Source: Oscillospiraceae bacterium
Lineage (GTDB): Bacteria > Bacillota > Clostridia > Oscillospirales > Oscillospiraceae
Reading direction: 5' to 3'
Length of the DNA stretch: 64,000 bases
Assembly: GCA_017619715.1 (NCBI GenBank)
Contig: JAFZRS010000021.1
Coordinates: 1 to 64,000 of the forward strand
Below the pieces are notes generated by a model, which made no database searches, was not told the DNA's origin, and was given only the letters and a program-made list of their open reading frames with translations. Position 1 is the stretch's first letter, and each line of letters begins with the position of its first letter. Shown in pieces: positions 33,980 to 43,021 of this stretch. The position numbers were made by a program, and so were the translations under genes.

Positions 33980-34789
33980 ATGCGAAGAGGAAAACGCTTG
34001 AACGCAACAGAGTTGACAGGACTGATCCTGACGGTCTGCATGGTGCTTCTGGCTGTGATGGGCAGCATTTGGACGCCCTATTCCCCCACCGCTATGTCCG
34101 CTGCGGCAAAATTTGCACCACCCGGCTGGCTGCACCTGTTCGGCACGGATCAGTTCGGACGGGACATTTTCAGCCGCGTTTTGTGCGGCATGCGCACCAC
34201 CGTTTTTATCGCCCTGTGCGCCGTCGCCATCGGCGCGCTGGCAGGCATATCCATCGGTGCGCTCACCGGCTATTTCGGCGGTTGGGCGGACGAGCTGCTC
34301 ATGCGTTTCAATGACGCGCTTACCGCGTTTCCCAGTATTTTGTTGGCGCTGGTATTCATCGCCGTGTTAGGGTTTGGGAAATACAACGTGATCCTGGCGC
34401 TGGGAGTGGCGTTTATTCCCAGCTTTGCCCGGGTATCCCGGGCGGAATTTGCCAGGCACCGGGAGATGACCTATGTGAAATCGGCGCGTCTGATGGGCGC
34501 GTCCCACGGGCGGATTATGTTCCGCCATATCCTGCCCAACACAGGTTCCGTATTGTTGCCGGCGCTGGTGATCGGTTTTAATAACGCGGTGCTGGCGGAG
34601 GCGGGTATGAGCTATTTGGGCATCGGTGTCAAGGCGCCGGACGTGTCGCTGGGCTATATGCTCTCCGAGTCCCAGAGCTATATGATGACCGCGCCATGGT
34701 ACGTGCTGTGTACCGGACTTACGATCGTACTGCTGATTTTAGGCGTGAGCCTGATCGGCGAGGGTCTGCAAAAAAGGGGGAGAGCATAA
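33980..34789 (+). CDS. peptide ABC transporter permease (DppC type)
   Basis: A 269-residue permease. LFGTDQFGRDIFSRVLCGMRTT is the DppC/OppC signature, and the EAA loop is ARLMGASHGRIMFRHILPNT. It starts 12 bases after dppB, with GAGGGGGTGG upstream, and ends one base before the next gene, so expression is coupled. Confidence 0.95.
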   Translation: MRRGKRLNATELTGLILTVCMVLLAVMGSIWTPYSPTAMSAAAKFAPPGWLHLFGTDQFGRDIFSRVLCGMRTTVFIALCAVAIGALAGISIGALTGYFGGWADELLMRFNDALTAFPSILLALVFIAVLGFGKYNVILALGVAFIPSFARVSRAEFARHREMTYVKSARLMGASHGRIMFRHILPNTGSVLLPALVIGFNNAVLAEAGMSYLGIGVKAPDVSLGYMLSESQSYMMTAPWYVLCTGLTIVLLILGVSLIGEGLQKRGRA

Positions 34790-34790
34790 G

Positions 34791-35579
34791 ATGCTGGAAA
34801 TACAGGATCTGCACGTGCGCTTCCACGGCGTTGATCACGAGGCGGTACGAGGGATTGATCTGCAGGTGGCAGACGGCGAGATCGTAGGGCTGGTAGGCGA
34901 GTCCGGTTCGGGAAAAACCGTCACTGCCATGGTCATTGCAGGACTTCTGGGCGCAAGCCGGGCGGAGATACGCGGCAGGATTCTGCTGGACGGCGCAGAT
35001 CTGCTGCGCTCGGGCGTAGCCACAATCCGTGAGGTGCAGGGCAGGGACATCTGCGTGGTATTCCAAGAGCCCATGAGCGCCATGGATCCGGTCATGCGGA
35101 TCGGACCGCAGGTGGAGGAGTGTCTGCGCGTGCACACGAACATGAAAAAGAAAGAGCGCCGGGAGCTGGCGCTGCAAGCCATGCGCGATGCGGATTTACC
35201 AAATGCGGAGGAACTGTGGAACAAGTATCCCCATGAGCTCTCCGGCGGCATGCTGCAGCGGGTGATGATTGCCGCGGCGATTTTGCCCCGTCCGAAGCTG
35301 TTACTGGCGGACGAACCGACCACCGCGCTGGACGTGACCATACAATCGCAGATTTTGGCGCTTTTGAAGCGGCTGAGCCGGGAGAGGGGCATGTCCGTTC
35401 TCTTTATCTCCCATGATCTCAACGTGGTGCGAAAGCTCTGCTCTCGGGTGGCGGTGATGGAGAAGGGACGGATAGTGGAAACGGCGGACACGGAGCAGGT
35501 ATTCTATCACCCGCACTCGGAGTATACCAAGCGGTTGATTGCCGCCATCCCCACAAGGAGGAAGATCCATGCCGAATAA
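34791..35579 (+). CDS. peptide ABC transporter ATPase (DppD type)
   Basis: A 262-residue ATPase. Walker A GESGSGKT near residue 40, the signature LSGGMLQRV, Walker [13 protein letters not shown] and the H-loop ISHD are intact. The OppD-specific [13 protein letters not shown] stretch is present. It is shorter than full DppD (about 330 residues), lacking most of the C-terminal oligopeptide-transporter extension. Overlaps the next gene by 11 bases. Confidence 0.94.
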   Translation: MLEIQDLHVRFHGVDHEAVRGIDLQVADGEIVGLVGESGSGKTVTAMVIAGLLGASRAEIRGRILLDGADLLRSGVATIREVQGRDICVVFQEPMSAMDPVMRIGPQVEECLRVHTNMKKKERRELALQAMRDADLPNAEELWNKYPHELSGGMLQRVMIAAAILPRPKLLLADEPTTALDVTIQSQILALLKRLSRERGMSVLFISHDLNVVRKLCSRVAVMEKGRIVETADTEQVFYHPHSEYTKRLIAAIPTRRKIHAE

Positions 35580-36303
35580 AGAAAAGGTGTTAGAGCTATG
35601 CCATGTGTCGGCAGGCTACGATTTGCCGGGCGTGGGCAAGAAAGCCGGTGCAGACGTGATCCACGACGTGAGCTTTGAGCTGTACCGGGGCGAGATATTG
35701 GGGCTCGTGGGCGAATCCGGCTCGGGAAAATCTACGCTGGCAAGGGTGATTTTAGGCATGCTGCCGCCAAGCACAGGTACGGTGAGACACTATACCAAGC
35801 GTCCTCAGATGATTTTTCAGGACACGGCAGGCAGCTTGAACCCCGGTCATACGGTGGGCTGGATTCTCGAAGAACCGCTGCGCATCTACGGTAAATACGA
35901 CCGTGCCGAGCGGGTGCGAAGAGTACAGGATATCATGGATCTGGTGGGGTTGCCCCGGAGCTACTATGACCGCTTGCCCCGGGAGCTGTCCGGCGGACAG
36001 CGGCAGCGGGTCTGCATCGGTACGGCGCTGATCCAGCGTCCGGGACTGATCGTTGCCGACGAGCCGGTGTCCGCGCTGGACGTGACCATTCAATCGCAAA
36101 TTCTCGAACTCATTGACAGGCTGCGGCGGGAGCTGGGTCTATCGTACCTTTTCATCTCCCACGATTTGAACGTGATCTATGAGATCTGCGAGCGGTGTCT
36201 GGTGATGTATCAGGGACGGATTGTGGAGCAGGGCACGGTGGAAGAGTTATTTGATCACCCCCGGGAGGAATATACCCGCTGTCTTCTGGAGGCGGCGGAA
36301 TAG
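35569..36303 (+). CDS. peptide ABC transporter ATPase (DppF type)
   Basis: A 244-residue ATPase partner of the previous gene. Walker [10 protein letters not shown], signature LSGGQRQRV, Walker [13 protein letters not shown] and H-loop ISHD are all present. AAGGAGGA precedes the ATG at 35569, inside the end of the upstream gene. The C-terminal extension common in full-length DppF is short. Confidence 0.94.
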   Translation: MPNKEKVLELCHVSAGYDLPGVGKKAGADVIHDVSFELYRGEILGLVGESGSGKSTLARVILGMLPPSTGTVRHYTKRPQMIFQDTAGSLNPGHTVGWILEEPLRIYGKYDRAERVRRVQDIMDLVGLPRSYYDRLPRELSGGQRQRVCIGTALIQRPGLIVADEPVSALDVTIQSQILELIDRLRRELGLSYLFISHDLNVIYEICERCLVMYQGRIVEQGTVEELFDHPREEYTRCLLEAAE

Positions 36304-36373
36304 AGTGCGGCGCCTGTGTATGGGAGAGGAAAACCGTGGCATGATAAGAGAAAACGATGATCGGAGGCAGTCC

Positions 36374-37468
36374 ATGGAGCGTTGGTGGAACCGCCATAGA
36401 AAACTGCATCTCTGGCTGCTGACGGATCTTGTATTGCTGGCGGCTTTCTTTCTGTTGCGCTCTAATAAAACGCTGATGAACGCGCTGGCAGATCACGTCA
36501 CCACGCCGTTGAAGACGGCGCTGGCGGTCTTTTGGAGCCATATTCCCGTCTCGGCGGCGGAGATGATGTATCTCACCGCTGTGGCGGCGGCGATCTTCTG
36601 GGGGGCGAATCTGATCCGCGCACTGGTGAAAGAACCCCACCGGGGTCGGACGGCGTATCGGTATTTGCTGAGCGCGCTGTGCGTTGTGCTGACGGTCTGG
36701 GCAGGCTTTTGCCTAATGTGGGGCGTCAACTACCACACGGATACCTTTCAGGATCGCTCCGGCGTCACCGCACGGCAGGGTACGGTGGAGGAACTGACGG
36801 CGCTGACCGCTTATTTTGCCGAGGGAGTGAGCCGCACCGCATCGGAAGTGCCGCGAGATGAAAACGGGCTTTTTGCCGGTGATCGCCGCATCATACTTGA
36901 CCGTGCCGTGACAGTGTATGAGAGCGGGTGGGAGCGGTTTCCCTCGTTGCGTATCCGGTCGGTGCGTCCGAAGGAGTTTGTCTGTTCCGAGGCGATGAGC
37001 GCCATGGATTTTACCGGATTTTACTGGCCCTTCACGGGCGAGGCCAACGTGAATATGGACAGCCCTGCCGCGTTTTTGCCCTCCACCGTCATTCATGAGA
37101 TGGCGCACCAGCGCCAGATTGCCTCGGAGCAGGAGTGTAATTTTGTGGCGATTGCCGTGTGCCTCGGAAGCGACGATCCGCTCTATCAGTATTCCGGCTG
37201 GCTGATGGGATACGTCCACGTATCCAACGCATTGTATCGGGCGGATCGGGAGGCGTGGCAACGCTTTCGGGAGAGTCTGCCTGAGACGGTACGCAGGGAT
37301 ATCCAAAGCAACAACGATTACTGGAACAACGTACACACCTCCTTTACGGACGCCTCCCAGAGTGTGTACGATTCGTTCATCAAGGTCAACGGAGACTCCC
37401 ACGGCGTGCAAAGCTACGGTATGGTGGTGGATTTGCTGCTGACTTATTACAAACCGTTTTGCGTATAA
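36374..37468 (+). CDS. DUF3810 membrane metallopeptidase-like protein
   Basis: A 364-residue DUF3810 protein. About three N-terminal membrane helices (residues 15-115) are followed by an extracytoplasmic domain containing HEMAHQRQIASEQECN, the HExxH zinc-peptidase pattern with a downstream Glu. Peptidase activity is inferred from the motif. I chose ATG 36374 because GGAGG lies 6 bases upstream; in-frame ATGs at 36320 and 36341 are weaker. It follows the ABC importer by 70 bases and may be cotranscribed. Confidence 0.85.
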   Translation: MERWWNRHRKLHLWLLTDLVLLAAFFLLRSNKTLMNALADHVTTPLKTALAVFWSHIPVSAAEMMYLTAVAAAIFWGANLIRALVKEPHRGRTAYRYLLSALCVVLTVWAGFCLMWGVNYHTDTFQDRSGVTARQGTVEELTALTAYFAEGVSRTASEVPRDENGLFAGDRRIILDRAVTVYESGWERFPSLRIRSVRPKEFVCSEAMSAMDFTGFYWPFTGEANVNMDSPAAFLPSTVIHEMAHQRQIASEQECNFVAIAVCLGSDDPLYQYSGWLMGYVHVSNALYRADREAWQRFRESLPETVRRDIQSNNDYWNNVHTSFTDASQSVYDSFIKVNGDSHGVQSYGMVVDLLLTYYKPFCV

Positions 37469-37507
37469 AATACGCCGCAGAGCTGCTGGCTCTGCGGCGT
37501 ATTTTTC
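37467..37507. terminator. bidirectional terminator between DUF3810 and deoD
   Basis: Fifteen-bp stem AAAATACGCCGCAGA/TCTGCGGCGTATTTT with flanking T/A runs, starting in the DUF3810 stop codon. Confidence 0.85.
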
Positions 37508-37533
37508 CTTTCGGGGAATAGAAGATTTGCCTG

Positions 37534-38247
37534 CTACCGATCCGCCATTTTTACGGCAAGGCGCAAGCCGATTTTCATCATGTTGACAAAGGAATTCTGA
37601 CGCTCCTCGGGGGATAGCTCCGCACCGGTGACAAGATTGTCTGAGATGGAGCAGATGGCAAGCGCCCGTTTCCTCAGATAGGCGGCGGTGCAGTAGAGAG
37701 CGGCTGCCTCCATCTCCACCGCCATCACGCCCATCTTGGCAAACCGCGCGTTCCGTTCGGCGGCGTCGTAGAATGTATCGCTGGAAAAGAGATTCCCCAC
37801 CGGCATCTTTACACCCAACTCCCGGGCGGCTTCCACCGCCGCCATCAGGAGATCAAAGTCACAGATGGGGGCAAATGTGCCGCCCAGCTCGTACTGCTCG
37901 GCAAAGGCGGAATTGGTACATGCGCCCATACCCGCCACAACACTGCCCAGCTCCATATCCTCCCGCATGGCGCCGGCGGATCCTATGCGAATGATGTTTT
38001 CCACGCCGTAGTGGGTGTATAGCTCATGGGCATAGATGGCGATGGACGGCATGCCCATGCCGCTTGCCATCACGCTGACCGGCACGCCCTCATAGGAGCC
38101 GGTATAGCCCTGTACACCCCGTACGTTGTTCACCAGCGCCGGGTCTTTGAGGAATGTTTCCGCGATAAACCGGGCGCGCAGGGGATCTCCCGGCATGAGA
38201 ACGGTTTTGGCAAAAGCGCCTTGCGGCGCGTTGTTATGAGGCGTCAT
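37534..38247 (-). CDS. deoD: purine-nucleoside phosphorylase (DeoD type)
   Basis: Cleaves purine (deoxy)nucleosides with phosphate, giving free base and (deoxy)ribose-1-phosphate. The hexameric-class marks MPGDPLRARFIAETFL, IRIGSAGAM and VEMEAAALY are present. 237 residues, normal. It lies 14 bases after deoC on the same strand, forming a deoxynucleoside catabolic operon. Confidence 0.95.
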   Translation of the reverse strand: MTPHNNAPQGAFAKTVLMPGDPLRARFIAETFLKDPALVNNVRGVQGYTGSYEGVPVSVMASGMGMPSIAIYAHELYTHYGVENIIRIGSAGAMREDMELGSVVAGMGACTNSAFAEQYELGGTFAPICDFDLLMAAVEAARELGVKMPVGNLFSSDTFYDAAERNARFAKMGVMAVEMEAAALYCTAAYLRKRALAICSISDNLVTGAELSPEERQNSFVNMMKIGLRLAVKMADR

Positions 38248-38261
38248 ATGCTTCTCTCCCT

Positions 38262-38924
38262 TTACTCACCCATCGCCTTGACCGCCTTGACAATTCGACT
38301 GGTGCCCAGCCGATCGGCGCCCAATGCAAGGAAATCCGCGGCGTCCTGCAGATCGGCAATGCCGCCGGCTGCCTTGACCTTCAGATGCGGCGCCGCGTGC
38401 GCTTTGAGAAGCGCCACGTCCTCCCGTGTAGCGCCGCCGCCGGCAAATCCGGTGCTGGTTTTAATAAAATCGGCGCCCGAGCGGCTGACTACCCGGCACA
38501 GCTCCATCTTCTCCTTGTCGGTGAGCAGACACGTCTCGATAATGACCTTCAACGGCTTGCCGCCGCAGCTCTCCTTCACCGCGCGGATCTCCGCTTCCAC
38601 GTCGTCATACCGGCCGTCCTTGACCCAGCCGATGTTGACGACCGTATCTATTTCGGCGGCGCCGTTTTTTACCGCATCTGCCGCCTCAAAGCATTTGGCG
38701 GCGGTGGTATTGTAGCCCCGGGGAAAACCTGCCACCGTGCAAACGGGGACTTGATCCGCCACATATTCCGCCGCCCGGCGGACGTAGGACGGAGGGATGC
38801 ACACCGTGGCACAGCCGTACCGAATGGCGTCGTCACAGGCGGCGCGGATCTCATCCCACGTGGCAGTCTGACTTAAAACGGTATGATCCACTTTGGATAG
38901 GATCGCTTGCAGTTGCGTGTTCAT
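38262..38924 (-). CDS. deoC: deoxyribose-phosphate aldolase
   Basis: Splits 2-deoxyribose-5-phosphate into acetaldehyde and glyceraldehyde-3-phosphate. The Schiff-base lysine is in VKAAGGI near residue 180, and a second key lysine is in ADFIKTSTGF. 220 residues. Two ATG codons (38930 and 38924) follow AGGAGA. I chose the second for its 9-base spacing. A phosphopentomutase gene, needed to link deoD to deoC, is not in the window. Confidence 0.94.
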   Translation of the reverse strand: MNTQLQAILSKVDHTVLSQTATWDEIRAACDDAIRYGCATVCIPPSYVRRAAEYVADQVPVCTVAGFPRGYNTTAAKCFEAADAVKNGAAEIDTVVNIGWVKDGRYDDVEAEIRAVKESCGGKPLKVIIETCLLTDKEKMELCRVVSRSGADFIKTSTGFAGGGATREDVALLKAHAAPHLKVKAAGGIADLQDAADFLALGADRLGTSRIVKAVKAMGE

Positions 38925-38960
38925 GTGCATATTCTCCTTTTGGGCATGAGAAGTGGTTTT

Positions 38961-38990
38961 ATTATAGCACGCCGTGCAACTCTTTGTCCA
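38961..38990 (-). promoter_or_regulatory. promoter of deoC-deoD
   Basis: Minus-strand TGGACA-N18-TATAAT, 36 bases before deoC. Confidence 0.65.
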
Positions 38991-39033
38991 CCGCAATAAA
39001 AATTGGGAGAGCTTCAAAATAAGAGCCTTCAGG

Positions 39034-39062
39034 TTGACAGAATTAACTTTTAGATTTATAAT
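39034..39062 (+). promoter_or_regulatory. strong promoter of the CAP lipoprotein operon
   Basis: Perfect TTGACA-N17-TATAAT in an AT-rich stretch. The predicted transcript starts about 20 bases before the 44-residue frame. Confidence 0.8.
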
Positions 39063-39088
39063 TTTTATGTAGATAAACTTGCGATTAA

Positions 39089-39223
39089 GTGCAAAAAAGC
39101 GCAAAATTACCAAAAATTGGTGTCGGCAGGTTTTACAACACAGAAAAAGATGCTCATTACATTTGGGATTCTGCAATGGAAGGTCTGGGCGACTATGAAT
39201 ATACCGGCCTTGATAAGGAGTGA
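39089..39223 (+). CDS. 44-residue open frame upstream of the CAP lipoprotein
   Basis: Starts at GTG and ends at TGA 4 bases before the next gene, whose ribosome-binding site it contains. The peptide looks protein-like (for example GRFYNTEKDAHYIWDSAME) rather than random, but I see no ribosome-binding site for it. It may be a translated leader coupling expression of the lipoprotein. It may also be the C-terminal remnant of a larger gene lost when the DNA was acquired. Confidence 0.4.
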   Translation: MQKSAKLPKIGVGRFYNTEKDAHYIWDSAMEGLGDYEYTGLDKE

Positions 39224-39227
39224 TATA

Positions 39228-40304
39228 GTGAAACTGCGGAACAAGGAAATGGCGGCTGTTGTTCTTTTGTTTTCATTGATAATAGGTTGCCTTGTCGGTT
39301 GCGGTGAGAATGAACCTGCCATAGATTCTTCTGAAACAATCACCGGTTACTATGTTGATGAAGAAAGCGGTAAAATCATTGATGCCGAAACAGGTGAGGA
39401 AACAAAAGACGAAACACTTGCCGTTGACACGGAAACAGGAAACATTGTAAATACCGAAACGGGCGAAACCGTTCAAACAAAAGAAGAAACGAATGCTGTT
39501 ACAGAAAAAGTAACAAGCGAAATAAATCCGCCCGTAACAAATCACACACATTCCTATGTCTCTGAAACTGTCGCACCGACCTGCACAGAAAAAGGATACA
39601 CAAAACTCACATGCAAATGCGGAGATGTTAAAAAAGAAAACTACACCGAAGCACTCGGACACAGTTACGGCGATTTTATAACGATTGATGAAGCGAACTG
39701 TTCCAAAACAGGCGTTCAGGAAAGGAAGTGTTCCCGTTGCGGCAAGACTGAAAGAAAGGATATTGCCAAAACAGAGCACACTTTTTCTGAATGGCGTGTA
39801 ACAAAACAGCCAACAACGACTGCCGAAGGAGAAAGAGCAAGAACCTGTTCTTACTGCGGATATTCCGAAAAGCAATCTGTTGCAAAACTTACCTATACGC
39901 CGCACACAATAACCGCGGCAGAACAAAAAATGCTTAATCTAATCAATCAGGCAAGAGCAGAGAATAGTCTTAATGCTCTCTCATTTAACTATTACGCTTA
40001 CGATTTTGCCGTAATACGTGTAAATGAGTCCGCAGTAAGTTTTTCGCACACCAGACCAAACGGAAAAGATTGTGTTACTGTATTGGAAGGTTCAGGTGTA
40101 GTTTATAATGTATTTGCAGAAAATCTTGGTGCAGTCGGTCCTGAAGATAAAATTGATTTAGATACCGTTGGAGAAATACACGAAGCGCTAATGAATTCAC
40201 CGGATCATAGGGCAAATATTTTAAGCGCAAAAGTCACATCCGTTGCCATAGCTTTTTGCATAGGTCCCTACGGCCTTTATGTTGCTGAATTGTTTTTCGG
40301 CTAA
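39228..40304 (+). CDS. CAP-domain lipoprotein with cysteine-rich repeats
   Basis: A 358-residue secreted lipoprotein. The start is GTG at 39228, with AAGGAG 7 bases upstream. The signal peptide ends in the lipobox LVGC. A Thr/Glu-rich linker with imperfect ETG repeats follows. Then come three short cysteine-containing repeats (CKCG, CSRCGK, CSYCGY) of the kind common in ruminococcal surface proteins. The C-terminal CAP/SCP-like domain begins at MLNLINQARAENSLNAL. Base composition is AT-rich, unlike deoC or rubrerythrin beside it, so transfer is likely. CAP proteins have varied roles; none can be assigned. Confidence 0.9.
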   Translation: MKLRNKEMAAVVLLFSLIIGCLVGCGENEPAIDSSETITGYYVDEESGKIIDAETGEETKDETLAVDTETGNIVNTETGETVQTKEETNAVTEKVTSEINPPVTNHTHSYVSETVAPTCTEKGYTKLTCKCGDVKKENYTEALGHSYGDFITIDEANCSKTGVQERKCSRCGKTERKDIAKTEHTFSEWRVTKQPTTTAEGERARTCSYCGYSEKQSVAKLTYTPHTITAAEQKMLNLINQARAENSLNALSFNYYAYDFAVIRVNESAVSFSHTRPNGKDCVTVLEGSGVVYNVFAENLGAVGPEDKIDLDTVGEIHEALMNSPDHRANILSAKVTSVAIAFCIGPYGLYVAELFFG

Positions 40305-40346
40305 AACAATCTTTGGTTGCTTGGCAGGCACACAGTTAATAATGCG

Positions 40347-40376
40347 AAAAACCGAACCCACACGGGTTCGGTTTTT
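40347..40376. terminator. bidirectional terminator
   Basis: Perfect 13-bp stem AAAAACCGAACCC/GGGTTCGGTTTTT, loop ACAC, between the CAP gene and convergent rubrerythrin. Confidence 0.88.
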
Positions 40377-40418
40377 CTTGTGCATTTTATAAACGAATCA
40401 GGCGTTTTTTGCGTAGGT

Positions 40419-40985
40419 TTATTTGAAATACCGCTCCAAAAGACCCTTGAACGCCTTGCCGTGGCGTGCTTCGTCGCGCGCCATCTCGTGAATGGTGTCA
40501 TGCAGCGCGTCGAGATTGTACTTCTTGCACAGCTTGGCAAGATCCGTCTTGCCCGCGGTGGCGCCGTTTTCCGCGTCCACGCGCAGTTGGAGGTTCTTTT
40601 TGGTGGAGTCTGTCACTACTTCGCCCAGCAGCTCGGCAAACTTGGCGGCGTGCTCGGCCTCCTCCAAACCCGCCTTCTCCCAGTACATGCCAATCTCGGG
40701 ATAGCCCTCACGGTAGGCAACACGTGCCATAGCCAGATACATACCCACTTCGGAGCACTCACCGTTGAAATTGGAGCGCAGACCCTCGATAATCTCCTGC
40801 TGTACATCAGCGGGTACGTCGGCGCCAAAGCTTTTGCCTACGCCCACCACGTGTTCTGCCGCCCAGCTCATCTCGCCGGCCTGCTCCACAAACTTCTCTG
40901 CGGGCACCTTGCACACCGGACACTGTGCCGGAGGCGTATCACCCTCATGTACGTAACCGCATACGGAACATACCCACTTTTTCAT
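40419..40985 (-). CDS. reverse rubrerythrin (NADH peroxidase component)
   Basis: Reduces hydrogen peroxide (and oxygen) in anaerobes. The rubredoxin-like FeS4 domain is at the N-terminus (C6, C9, C22, C25), opposite to classical rubrerythrin, and the four-helix diiron domain follows with [27 protein letters not shown] and [15 protein letters not shown]. 188 residues. AGGACAG-type ribosome-binding site and a strong own promoter. Confidence 0.94.
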   Translation of the reverse strand: MKKWVCSVCGYVHEGDTPPAQCPVCKVPAEKFVEQAGEMSWAAEHVVGVGKSFGADVPADVQQEIIEGLRSNFNGECSEVGMYLAMARVAYREGYPEIGMYWEKAGLEEAEHAAKFAELLGEVVTDSTKKNLQLRVDAENGATAGKTDLAKLCKKYNLDALHDTIHEMARDEARHGKAFKGLLERYFK

Positions 40986-41046
40986 ATTCTGTCCTCCAAT
41001 TCTCGTTTATTGCAGCGGTCATTAACCGCCTGTGCCTACGAATGCC

Positions 41047-41075
41047 ATTATAACATATGCTGTCACGCTTTGCAA
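41047..41075 (-). promoter_or_regulatory. promoter of the rubrerythrin gene
   Basis: Minus-strand TTGCAA-N17-TATAAT, 61 bases before the start codon. Confidence 0.72.
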
Positions 41076-41089
41076 AGAGGAAATTTTTC

Positions 41090-41118
41090 TTGCGTAACCG
41101 CCGCCGAATATCTATAAT
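41090..41118 (+). promoter_or_regulatory. promoter of the carbonic anhydrase gene
   Basis: TTGCGT-N17-TATAAT, 38 bases before the ATG and divergent from the rubrerythrin promoter. Confidence 0.7.
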
Positions 41119-41155
41119 GGGGATATAGGAAACCGGAGAAAAGAGGAGATCTGCC

Positions 41156-41656
41156 ATGCCTAAAAAACCTTGTATCCACCCGTCTGTTTTTATCGCGCCC
41201 AACGCCACCGTACTGGGCGATGTGACACTGGAAAAAGACTGCAGCGTATTCTTCGGCGCGGTGATCCGGGGTGACAGACAGCCGATTTCCATCGGGTGCG
41301 GCAGCAACGTGCAGGACAACTGTGTGCTCCATGTGGACCCGGACTGGGCGCTGTGCCTCGGCGAGAACGTGACTGTGGGACACGGTGCAATTCTCCACGG
41401 CTGCACCGTAGGCGACGGTACGCTGATCGGTATGGGCGCCATCGTACTCAACGGCGCGATGATCGGTAAAAACTGTCTGGTAGCGGCGGGGGCGCTGGTA
41501 TCTCCAAACACGGTGATCCCGGACGGCTCGCTTGTGGTAGGCGTTCCGGGCAAGGTGCGCCGGGCGCTGACGGAGGACGAGATTGCCGCCAATTTGCAAA
41601 ATGCCGCCGCCTATGTGGAAGAGGGAAGGGAATACCGCTTGGCGCTGCAACAATAG
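41156..41656 (+). CDS. gamma carbonic anhydrase family protein
   Basis: A 166-residue left-handed beta-helix trimer protein. VIRGDRQPISIG, DNCVLHVD and GHGAILHGCTVGDG carry the histidines and RGD of the gamma-class metal site. Members hydrate CO2, though many bacterial relatives have unproven activity. GAGGAG precedes the ATG; monocistronic. Confidence 0.92.
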   Translation: MPKKPCIHPSVFIAPNATVLGDVTLEKDCSVFFGAVIRGDRQPISIGCGSNVQDNCVLHVDPDWALCLGENVTVGHGAILHGCTVGDGTLIGMGAIVLNGAMIGKNCLVAAGALVSPNTVIPDGSLVVGVPGKVRRALTEDEIAANLQNAAAYVEEGREYRLALQQ

Positions 41657-41677
41657 GCGCGCATGGAAAAAACGTGG

Positions 41678-41711
41678 AAAGAGCCGACCGCTCAAATGCG
41701 GTCGGCTCTTT
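41678..41711. terminator. bidirectional terminator
   Basis: Perfect 14-bp stem AAAGAGCCGACCGC/GCGGTCGGCTCTTT, between the carbonic anhydrase and the convergent phosphorylase. Confidence 0.83.
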
Positions 41712-41728
41712 GCATCGCAAGAGGAGTA

Positions 41729-42496
41729 TTATTTTTCACGATCAGCCGCGATGAGCCGTTTCAAAGCATCCACACCGATGGCGATGGCGGAGGCGGTATT
41801 CTCCGACATCGTTTGATCCAGCCCCGCCGCTTCGCGCTCCTGGTTCCAGACCACGTGGAAGCACGAGCCGCACCGACAGCCCAGCGCATGGGCAATGACG
41901 AACAGCGCCGCGCTCTCCATCTCACTTGCTTTAACGCCCAACCGTTTCCACGCATCCCATTTTTCCAGCAGTTCGCCGCCTACCGGCATGCGTTGCGGCT
42001 CATGCTGCCCGTAAAAAGAATCCTTGCATTGCACCACGCCCGTGTGATACGGCATGCCAAGGGCTTTTGCCGATTGCACCAGCGCCGTTGTCACGTCAAA
42101 ATCCGCCACAGCAGGATATTCAAGGGGTGCATATTCCCGGCTGGTATGCTCAAACCGCACAGCGCCGGTGGCAATCACCACCTGTCCGCTGCGCACGTTC
42201 AGGTCAATGCCGCCGCAGGTACCCACCCGGATAAACGTGTGGGCACCCAGATTGTGCAGCTCCTCCATGGCAATAGCCGCCGAAGGACCGCCGATCCCCG
42301 TGGAGCAGACGGACACCTTCTCGCCCAGAAGTGAGCCGGTGTAGACGGTAAATTCCCGGTTGCTTGCTACGAAACGGGCGTCGTCAAACCGCTCGGCGAT
42401 GGAGGCGCAGCGACCCGGATCGCCGGGAAGAATGCAGTAGCGCCCCACGTCGCCTTCTCCGCAGCGGATATGAAACTGCTTTTCCGATTTTTGCAT
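41729..42496 (-). CDS. nucleoside phosphorylase (uridine-phosphorylase-like)
   Basis: A 255-residue member of the nucleoside phosphorylase superfamily, closest by eye to uridine phosphorylase. [16 protein letters not shown] binds phosphate, [10 protein letters not shown] is the central loop and [13 protein letters not shown] the nucleoside-binding helix. Insertions around [16 protein letters not shown] suit the uridine subgroup. Purine activity is not excluded, but deoD nearby covers that. Of two ATGs (42502 and 42496) I chose the one 9 bases from GGGAGG. Confidence 0.9.
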   Translation of the reverse strand: MQKSEKQFHIRCGEGDVGRYCILPGDPGRCASIAERFDDARFVASNREFTVYTGSLLGEKVSVCSTGIGGPSAAIAMEELHNLGAHTFIRVGTCGGIDLNVRSGQVVIATGAVRFEHTSREYAPLEYPAVADFDVTTALVQSAKALGMPYHTGVVQCKDSFYGQHEPQRMPVGGELLEKWDAWKRLGVKASEMESAALFVIAHALGCRCGSCFHVVWNQEREAAGLDQTMSENTASAIAIGVDALKRLIAADREK

Positions 42497-42544
42497 AATC
42501 ATACGCCTCCCGATCCGGCAAAAATAATAGCAACAAGTGTTTTT

Positions 42545-42573
42545 ATTATAGCCGCGCAAATCAAAAGATGCAA
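42545..42573 (-). promoter_or_regulatory. promoter of the nucleoside phosphorylase gene
   Basis: Minus-strand TTGCAT-N17-TATAAT, 48 bases before the start. Confidence 0.7.
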
Positions 42574-42711
42574 TAAAAACAGACGGCATGATTTCCCCGC
42601 CGCGCCAGAACTTGCCTTGGCTAACGCGGAAAAAACCGCCCATGCTATGAATGATGCGGCTGCCGCCGCGGACGCATCGTTTATTCTTGGACGAGGCAGG
42701 AGGAAACCGCT

Positions 42712-42996
42712 ATGGGACAAAAACTGGCAGCTTTTGCGCTGACGGCGTTGCTGGCTGTGGGCATGACGGGCTGCGCCAGCGGCAACAACGCCACCGTGGA
42801 TCGCTATAACGACCGAAGCTGGAACGCGCCGGGCAGCAACATCATCGACGGCATGGAGGATACGATGGAAAACGCTGTCGATGACGCCGGAGATATGCTC
42901 CGAGGCGACACCGACCGCTATCAGGAGATGGTGGAAAACGGACGCGTGCATGACTCCGACGGCAACTTGTGGGACGGCGAAAACCGCCACGACTGA
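42712..42996 (+). CDS. small lipoprotein of unknown function
   Basis: A 94-residue precursor with a clear lipoprotein signal ending GMTGCAS (lipidated Cys near residue 21). The mature part is short, acidic and predicted helical (GMEDTMENAVDDAGDML). GGAGG precedes the ATG. It faces feoB2 end to end, and no partner is evident. A surface or spore-associated role cannot be told from sequence. Confidence 0.82.
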   Translation: MGQKLAAFALTALLAVGMTGCASGNNATVDRYNDRSWNAPGSNIIDGMEDTMENAVDDAGDMLRGDTDRYQEMVENGRVHDSDGNLWDGENRHD

Positions 42997-43021
42997 TTTT
43001 GCGGCGGGGCATTTGCCCCGC

